Shown piece by piece: positions 7,284-11,603 of a DNA stretch of 11,603 nucleotides. Made by a program: the position numbers and the translations under genes. This DNA is from Dehalococcoidales bacterium. Its GTDB lineage: Bacteria; Chloroflexota; Dehalococcoidia; Dehalococcoidales; UBA5627. Location: assembly GCA_012719115.1 (NCBI GenBank), contig JAAYAZ010000053.1:1-11603 (forward strand), read 5' to 3'. Positions within the stretch are counted from its first letter, which is position 1. Each line of letters opens with the position of its first letter. The notes under the pieces were generated by a model. The model did not search any database. It was not told where the DNA came from and was given only the letters and a program-made list of their open reading frames with translations.

Positions 7284-7305
7284 GTTAAGTATAGGACTTA
7301 AAGTA

Positions 7306-7935
7306 ATGTCTTTTCAAAATCCCACCAATATTAACGTTCAAATCGAGAAAGGGATAGGTATTCTAAAAAATGGAGGTGTTATAGCATTTCCAACGGATAC
7401 CGTCTATTGTCTTGCTGCCAGGTACGACAGCATGGAGGCTCTCAAACGTATTTACGAAATAAAACAAAGGCCGCATAGCTTAGCCCTGCCAGTAATGGTA
7501 GCTAACAAACAACAAATCAACCAAGTAGTAGATTATATATCAGATATGGCGTTATGTTTTATTAATGAATATATGCCGGGACCGATTACACTTATAATGC
7601 CAAGAAGAAAGTCGGTTAATGATATTATCACCAACGGAAAGGAAACTATCGCCGTTCGTATTCCAAAGCATCGAATGACTATCGATTTAATTAAAGGCAC
7701 AGGGGTGCCGTTAGCCGCAACCAGCGCCAACATCAGTGGTATGTCCAGCAATATTGACGCAGAAAATGTCATTACACAATTAGGTAATGAAGTCGACCTT
7801 GTTATCGATGATGGTAAATGTCCTATCGGCGTAGTATCCACTATCATCGATGTGACAGGACGGTATCCGATTATATTAAGAGAGGGTGCTATTACCCGCA
7901 GTGAACTGGAATTATTCTACGAGGGGATAAAATAA
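7306..7935 (+). CDS. tsaC: Threonylcarbamoyl-AMP synthase (Sua5/YrdC/YwlC family)
   Basis: This enzyme makes threonylcarbamoyl-AMP from threonine, bicarbonate and ATP for the t6A37 modification of ANN-decoding tRNAs. The 209 residues contain the YrdC domain only, without the C-terminal Sua5 domain. Motifs: FPTDTVYCL at 28-36, KQRPHSLALPVMV at 53-65, PGPITLIMP at 91-99, AVRIPKH at 116-122, ATSANISG at 138-145 and STIIDVTG at 178-185. The usual PTDTVYGL has Cys35 instead of Gly. The frame is open upstream to 7147, but that part runs antisense through guaA. ATG 7306 follows AGGA by 9 bases and matches the family N-terminus. It is divergent from guaA and overlaps rpiB by one base (TAATG). Confidence 0.93.
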   Translation: MSFQNPTNINVQIEKGIGILKNGGVIAFPTDTVYCLAARYDSMEALKRIYEIKQRPHSLALPVMVANKQQINQVVDYISDMALCFINEYMPGPITLIMPRRKSVNDIITNGKETIAVRIPKHRMTIDLIKGTGVPLAATSANISGMSSNIDAENVITQLGNEVDLVIDDGKCPIGVVSTIIDVTGRYPIILREGAITRSELELFYEGIK

Positions 7936-8396
7936 TGAGTACAAAGCAGATTGCTATAGGATGCGACCACAGGGGGCTGGATTTAAAGGAAAAGGTCAAA
8001 AATATTCTAACCACGAATAGTTATACCTGTAAAGACGTCGGTTGTTTTACAGAGGAATCCGTCGATTATCCCGATATTGCCGAGCTTGTCTGTGACAGTA
8101 TTATCAATGGGGAATCCGATAGAGGAATACTTATTTGTTCCACAGGTGCAGGAATGAGCATTGCCGCTAACAAGGTAAACGGAATAAGGGCGGTTTTGTG
8201 CTTCGACAGTTTTTTGGCATTGCGCGCACGGCAGCACAACGATGCCAACGTGCTATGCCTTGCTTCAAGTGTTAATCCTGATTCACTTCAGGATATTGTC
8301 ATTAGTTTCCTCACAGGCACCTTCGAAGGAGACAGGCATCTACGCCGCATCGACAAAATAAAAGCCATTGAGTCCCGTAACAGACAGTCTTGTTAA
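7935..8396 (+). CDS. rpiB: Ribose-5-phosphate isomerase B
   Basis: RpiB interconverts ribose 5-phosphate and ribulose 5-phosphate in the non-oxidative pentose phosphate pathway. It therefore supplies ribose for PRPP and hence for the purine genes nearby. The 153 residues are the usual length. Motifs: GCDHRG at 9-14, SVDYPD at 42-47, ICSTGAGMSIAANK at 67-80 with catalytic C68 and the anion-hole glycines, and ARQHNDANVL at 98-107 with H101 as the likely ring-opening base. FEGDRHLRRIDKI at 130-142 contacts phosphate. The ATG shares its A with the tsaC TAA, and GAGGGG lies 8 bases upstream inside tsaC, so the pair is co-translated. The related LacA/LacB isomerases are a less likely alternative given this context. 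Confidence 0.93.
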   Translation: MSTKQIAIGCDHRGLDLKEKVKNILTTNSYTCKDVGCFTEESVDYPDIAELVCDSIINGESDRGILICSTGAGMSIAANKVNGIRAVLCFDSFLALRARQHNDANVLCLASSVNPDSLQDIVISFLTGTFEGDRHLRRIDKIKAIESRNRQSC

Positions 8397-8417
8397 TATT
8401 GTTAGCTTTAAATATAT

Positions 8418-8447
8418 TTGACACTTTACACAGGACTATGATATTTT
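8418..8447 (+). promoter_or_regulatory. Probable ilv operon promoter
   Basis: A perfect -35 TTGACA (8418-8423) is followed by TATTTT after 18 bases (8442-8447) or GATATT after 16 bases (8440-8445). The start would be near 8454. It lies in the 149-base gap between rpiB and ilvD and upstream of the terminator hairpin, so transcripts from it carry the leader before reaching ilvD. Confidence 0.6.
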
Positions 8448-8465
8448 AGGTATAAAAATACGGAG

Positions 8466-8519
8466 ATGGGCTTATTTAACCTGTTGTTAGATCCGTCCCC
8501 AAAGGGATGGGTTTTTTAA
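8466..8519 (+). CDS. Possible ilv leader peptide with Leu-Leu-Leu
   Basis: A 17-codon frame reads MGLFNLLLDPSPKGWVF and then TAA. Leucine codons are TTA at 8472 and the run CTG-TTG-TTA at 8481-8489, which ends just before the 5' arm of the terminator at 8491. A ribosome stalled on the run for lack of charged leucine tRNA would cover that arm and block the hairpin, giving read-through into ilvD. The weak point is the ribosome site: GGAG (8462-8465) abuts the ATG with no spacer. The frame also continues through the hairpin to the T-run, unlike classical enteric leaders whose stop lies earlier. Confidence 0.4.
   Translation: MGLFNLLLDPSPKGWVF
8491..8517 (+). terminator. Intrinsic terminator, probable ilv attenuator
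   Basis: ATCCGTCCC (8491-8499) pairs with GGGATGGGT (8504-8512) in a 9-bp stem (two G-U pairs) with loop CAAA, followed by a T-run through 8517. It is the only intrinsic terminator I can see in the window. It is downstream of the TTGACA promoter and ends 28 bases before the ilvD ATG, leaving no room for another promoter. It may also end tsaC-rpiB transcripts, which have no other terminator. Confidence 0.8.
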
Positions 8520-8531
8520 TTTTATTAACTT

Positions 8532-8537
8532 GAGGAG
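8532..8537 (+). promoter_or_regulatory. ilvD ribosome binding site
   Basis: GAGGAG lies 8 bases before the ATG at 8546 and just after the terminator T-run, so it is outside the hairpin. Control is therefore likely at transcription termination rather than by sequestering this site. Confidence 0.8.
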
Positions 8538-8545
8538 AACACATA

Positions 8546-10213
8546 ATGAAAAGTAATGTAGTTAAACAAGGAATAGAAAGAGCACCGCACCGTTCCTTGA
8601 TTCATGCATTAGGTGTTTCCACTCCGGATATGAAAAAACCATTTATCGGCATTGTAAACAGCTTTACGGAAGTGGTTCCGGGGCATATCCACTTAAGAAG
8701 TGTTGCTGATGCAGTAAAAGATAGTGTTCGCCAAACCGGTGGCGTTCCTTTTGAGTTCAACACAATCGCGGTATGCGACGGTATTGCTATGAATCATGCC
8801 GGTATGAAATACAGCTTACCCAGCCGTGAACTGATTGCGGATTCTATAGAAATAATGGCTCAGGCACATGCTTTTGACGCACTGGTTTTTATCACCAATT
8901 GCGACAAGGTAGTGCCCGGAATGTTAATGGCTTCTCTGAGATTAAACATCCCGGCTATATTTATTAGCGGCGGTCCTATGATGGCAGGCAAGTACTGTAC
9001 AAGCGAGGGAGAACAAAAAGTAGACCTGAACTCAGTCTTTGAGGGCGTCGGAAAAGTTGTCAGAGGACAAATGACCGAGGATGAGCTGGAGGAACTGGTT
9101 GAGGTGGCATGCCCCGGCTGTGGCAGTTGTTCCGGAATGTTTACTGCCAATACAATGAATTGTATGACCGAAGTAATGGGAATGGGACTGCCCGGTAACG
9201 GAACTATTCCGGCTATTGACCCACGAAGAATTGAACTTGCAAAAAAAGCGGGCACTAAAATTATGGAACTTCTAGTCGATAATATTTGCCCCAGAGATAT
9301 TATAAATGCCGATTCATTGGAAAATGCCTTCTCGGTCGATATGGCGTTAGGCGGCAGCACGAATTCGGTTTTGCATCTTATAGCTATTGCGCATGAAGCG
9401 GGTGTAGAGTTTCCGCTGGACAGAATAAATTACATCAGCGAAAAAACACCCTGTCTTTGCAAATTAAGGCCTGCAGGAACATACCATATCGAAGACCTTG
9501 ATAGGGCGGGCGGAATTTCCGCAGTAATGAAGGAATTACAGTCTTTATTGAATTTGGAGCTGAAGACGGTTTCCGGCTTAACGATAGGACAAATTATAGA
9601 TAAAGCCTCCGTGATTGATAGTGATGTCATTCGCTCGAAAAGTACCGCTTATTCAGACAAGGGCGGATTAGCTATACTGTTTGGCAATTTGGCTCCTGAG
9701 GGCGGCGTTGTTAAAAGGTCGGCGGTTGCACCCGAAATGATGGTGCACCAGGGTCCGGCGCGCGTATTCGATTCCGAAGATGACGCCACCAAAGCAATAA
9801 TGCAAGGTAAAATAAAATCCGGTGACGTCGTGGTAATACGCTATGAAGGACCGAAAGGCGGTCCCGGTATGAGAGAAATGCTGACCCCGACTTCCCTGTT
9901 AGGTGGTATGGGTCTTGATAAAGAAGTAGCATTAATTACAGATGGGCGCTTTTCCGGTGCTACCAGAGGGGCAGCTATAGGACATGTATCACCGGAAGCT
10001 GCTGCCAGAGGTCCGATAGCTGCTGTTAAAGAAGGCGACATAATAAGTATAGATATACCAAATAACAAGCTTGAGGTTAAACTTACAAATGACGAAATAA
10101 CACAAAGAATTAACAGTCTGGATAAGTTTGAACCTAGATTCAAGACAGGTTATCTGGCACGATATGCTGAAAATGTTACATCGGCAAGCAGCGGGGCTGT
10201 TTTTAGTAAATAA
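8546..10213 (+). CDS. ilvD: Dihydroxy-acid dehydratase
   Basis: IlvD dehydrates 2,3-dihydroxy-isovalerate and 2,3-dihydroxy-3-methylvalerate to the 2-oxo acids in valine, leucine and isoleucine synthesis. It needs an Fe-S cluster and Mg2+. The 555 residues are full length. Motifs: VPGHIHL at 44-50, [19 protein letters not shown] at 77-95, [10 protein letters not shown] at 118-127, [18 protein letters not shown] at 189-206, PKGGPGM at 436-442, and [10 protein letters not shown] at 466-475 with the likely base S470. Cluster ligands C119 and C195 are present. The position that is Cys (PCN) in the [2Fe-2S] class is Gly46, as in the E. coli [4Fe-4S], oxygen-labile class. Sugar-acid dehydratase Edd is less likely, because the neighbour is ilvB. 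The stop is 12 bases before ilvB. Confidence 0.97.
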   Translation: MKSNVVKQGIERAPHRSLIHALGVSTPDMKKPFIGIVNSFTEVVPGHIHLRSVADAVKDSVRQTGGVPFEFNTIAVCDGIAMNHAGMKYSLPSRELIADSIEIMAQAHAFDALVFITNCDKVVPGMLMASLRLNIPAIFISGGPMMAGKYCTSEGEQKVDLNSVFEGVGKVVRGQMTEDELEELVEVACPGCGSCSGMFTANTMNCMTEVMGMGLPGNGTIPAIDPRRIELAKKAGTKIMELLVDNICPRDIINADSLENAFSVDMALGGSTNSVLHLIAIAHEAGVEFPLDRINYISEKTPCLCKLRPAGTYHIEDLDRAGGISAVMKELQSLLNLELKTVSGLTIGQIIDKASVIDSDVIRSKSTAYSDKGGLAILFGNLAPEGGVVKRSAVAPEMMVHQGPARVFDSEDDATKAIMQGKIKSGDVVVIRYEGPKGGPGMREMLTPTSLLGGMGLDKEVALITDGRFSGATRGAAIGHVSPEAAARGPIAAVKEGDIISIDIPNNKLEVKLTNDEITQRINSLDKFEPRFKTGYLARYAENVTSASSGAVFSK

Positions 10214-10225
10214 TGGGGGTATGCT

Positions 10226-11603
10226 ATGAAGAAAACCGGTTCACAAATACTGTGTGAAAGCCTGATTAATGAAGGAGTGGACACTATGTTCGGCATACTC
10301 GGAGGTGTTATCATTCCATTTTATGACACACTGCCTCAGTACCCTCAGCTCAAACATATTCTGGTTGCTCACGAGCAGGGAGGAGCACACGCCGCCGAGG
10401 GATATGCGCGTGCTACCGGCAAGGTAGGGGTATGCATAGCTACATCGGGACCGGGAGCAACAAATCTGGTTACCGGAATTGCAGATGCTTATATGGATTC
10501 TGTCCCATTGGTAGCTATTACCGGACAGGTTGCCCGTTCACTTATAGGTAAAGACGCTTTTCAGGAAATTGATATCATAGGTATTACATTGCCGATTACC
10601 AAGCATAATTACCTTGTAACAGATACTGCCTCACTGGCCGGTATAGTTAAGGAAGCCTTTTTTTTGGCAAGAACAGGCCGGCCCGGACCGGTGCTGATAG
10701 ATATACCTAAAGATGTTCTAACAGGACTGGCTGAGTTTAATTACCCTGAACAAGTTTCTTTGCCCGGATATAAACCTAAAGTTCAGGGGCATCCGGCCCA
10801 AATTAACAAGGCAGCTAAATTAATCAACGATTCTAAAAAGCCGCTTATAATTGCCGGGCGCGGAGCAATTATTTCGGAATCCTACAATGAATTAAAACAA
10901 CTGGCCGAAACCGCTCAGATACCGGTAATTACTACATTGCTTGGTATTAGTTCCTTCCCCGAGTCGCATATTTTATCTTACGGTTGGCTGGGTATGCATG
11001 GAATGGCTTATGCCAATCTGGCAGTTGAAGAATGCGATGTAATGATTGCAATCGGGATGAGATTCGATGACAGGGTTACCGGTAAAATCAGCGGCTTTGC
11101 TCCCAATGCCAAAATCATACATATTGACGTTGACCCGGCTGAAATCGGTAAAAATGTCCGCGTTGATATCCCTATAGTCGGAGATATAAAACCCATACTG
11201 CAAAATCTAAATAAAGCGATTGAACAACAGGACCACATTGATTGGATATCCAGAATGGACTATTTACGCAAGGAACATCCATCCATTAATATTAGAGATG
11301 CTGATTGCATAATACCTCAATATGTAATCAGGCAAATATATGAGAGTACTCAAGGCAATGCGATAGTTGTAACCGGAGTCGGACAACATCAAATGTGGGC
11401 AGCACAACATTTCTGGTTCGACAAACCCAACAGCTTGATTACATCGGGCGGATTGGGCACTATGGGCTACGGTCTGCCGGCTGCCATGGGTGCAAAAGTA
11501 GCCTGTCCTGATGAAAATGTGTGGTGTATAGACGGAGACGGCAGTTTCCAGATGAATATACAGGAGTTGGGTACGATAGCCAGGGAAAATATCGGAGTTA
11601 AAA
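10226..11603 (+). CDS. ilvB: Acetolactate synthase large subunit (partial, 3' end cut)
   Basis: This is a thiamine-diphosphate enzyme that condenses two pyruvates to acetolactate, or pyruvate with 2-oxobutyrate. About 459 codons are present; roughly 100 more are expected beyond the window. Visible: the N-terminal ThDP pyrimidine domain with catalytic Glu50 in AHEQGGAHAAEGYARA, TSGPGATNLVTGIADAYMDS at 73-92, QVARSLIGKDAFQE at 101-114, the central FAD/DHAP-like domain (about 190-330) with GMRFDDRVTG at 277-286, and the ThDP motif GDGSFQMN at 437-444. The ATG follows GGGGG by 6 bases; ATGs at 10213 and 10221 are out of frame. It lies 12 bases after ilvD, so the two are co-transcribed. ilvN would be expected downstream but cannot be seen. 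Residues 23-27 read GILGG where GxPGG is usual. Confidence 0.96.
   Translation, partial: MKKTGSQILCESLINEGVDTMFGILGGVIIPFYDTLPQYPQLKHILVAHEQGGAHAAEGYARATGKVGVCIATSGPGATNLVTGIADAYMDSVPLVAITGQVARSLIGKDAFQEIDIIGITLPITKHNYLVTDTASLAGIVKEAFFLARTGRPGPVLIDIPKDVLTGLAEFNYPEQVSLPGYKPKVQGHPAQINKAAKLINDSKKPLIIAGRGAIISESYNELKQLAETAQIPVITTLLGISSFPESHILSYGWLGMHGMAYANLAVEECDVMIAIGMRFDDRVTGKISGFAPNAKIIHIDVDPAEIGKNVRVDIPIVGDIKPILQNLNKAIEQQDHIDWISRMDYLRKEHPSINIRDADCIIPQYVIRQIYESTQGNAIVVTGVGQHQMWAAQHFWFDKPNSLITSGGLGTMGYGLPAAMGAKVACPDENVWCIDGDGSFQMNIQELGTIARENIGVK

Noticed and set aside
7147..7305. Upstream extension of the tsaC frame
   Set aside because: It runs antisense through guaA, contains the divergent promoter region, and adds residues unlike the family; ATG 7306 fits the family start.
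8860..9360. 166-codon minus-strand frame inside ilvD
   Set aside because: It is antisense to conserved IlvD motifs and serine/proline-rich low-complexity in character, typical of a shadow frame.
1..11603. CRISPR arrays, tRNA/rRNA genes, transposases, phage or defence genes
   Set aside because: I looked for regularly spaced repeats, tRNA arms and mobile-element proteins on both strands and found none beyond the small repeat nest at 272-481.

Overview
The window is an ordinary bacterial biosynthetic chromosome segment of moderate GC (roughly 40-45% by eye). It carries a leftward nucleotide block and a rightward block that ends in branched-chain amino-acid genes. The combination of guaA, tsaC-rpiB and ilvD-ilvB, together with the look of the proteins, recalls Chloroflexota of the class Dehalococcoidia. 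This is from memory of the families and could not be checked by a search. The IlvD variant (PGH instead of PCN at the first cluster position) points to an oxygen-sensitive [4Fe-4S] enzyme, which would fit an anaerobe.

Layout. Positions 1-528 hold no convincing gene. They contain degenerate dispersed-repeat material: two related direct units, an inverted ATTGTCAT/ATGACAAT pair and two small hairpins. From 7240 down to 529, seven genes lie on the minus strand in one tight probable operon: guaA, a membrane-anchored protein of unknown function, a small basic helical protein of unknown function, purD, purE, purB and purC. Gaps are about 24 bases or less, and three junctions are 4-base stop/start overlaps. 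purD most likely starts at a CTG codon that overlaps the preceding stop (CTGA). Together purD, purE, purB and purC cover four steps of de novo IMP synthesis, and guaA converts XMP to GMP; purF, purL, purM, purN, purH, purK and guaB are not here.

A 65-base divergent intergenic region (7241-7305) separates guaA from the rightward pair tsaC-rpiB (threonylcarbamoyl-AMP synthase and ribose-5-phosphate isomerase B, overlapping by one base). It contains an 11-bp near-perfect inverted repeat whose two arms each resemble an extended -10 box, one facing each way.

Downstream of rpiB is a self-contained regulatory leader: a TTGACA-type promoter near 8418-8447, a possible 17-codon leader peptide containing Leu-Leu-Leu, and an intrinsic terminator at 8491-8517 only 28 bases before ilvD. 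No second promoter fits between the hairpin and ilvD, so transcription of ilvD-ilvB from this promoter must pass the terminator. This is the arrangement expected for attenuation of a branched-chain amino-acid operon. ilvB is cut by the window end after about 459 codons.

The items most worth a second look are the ilv attenuator, the CTG start of purD, the two unrecognised genes inside the purine operon, and the symmetric divergent promoter together with the uncertain start of guaA.
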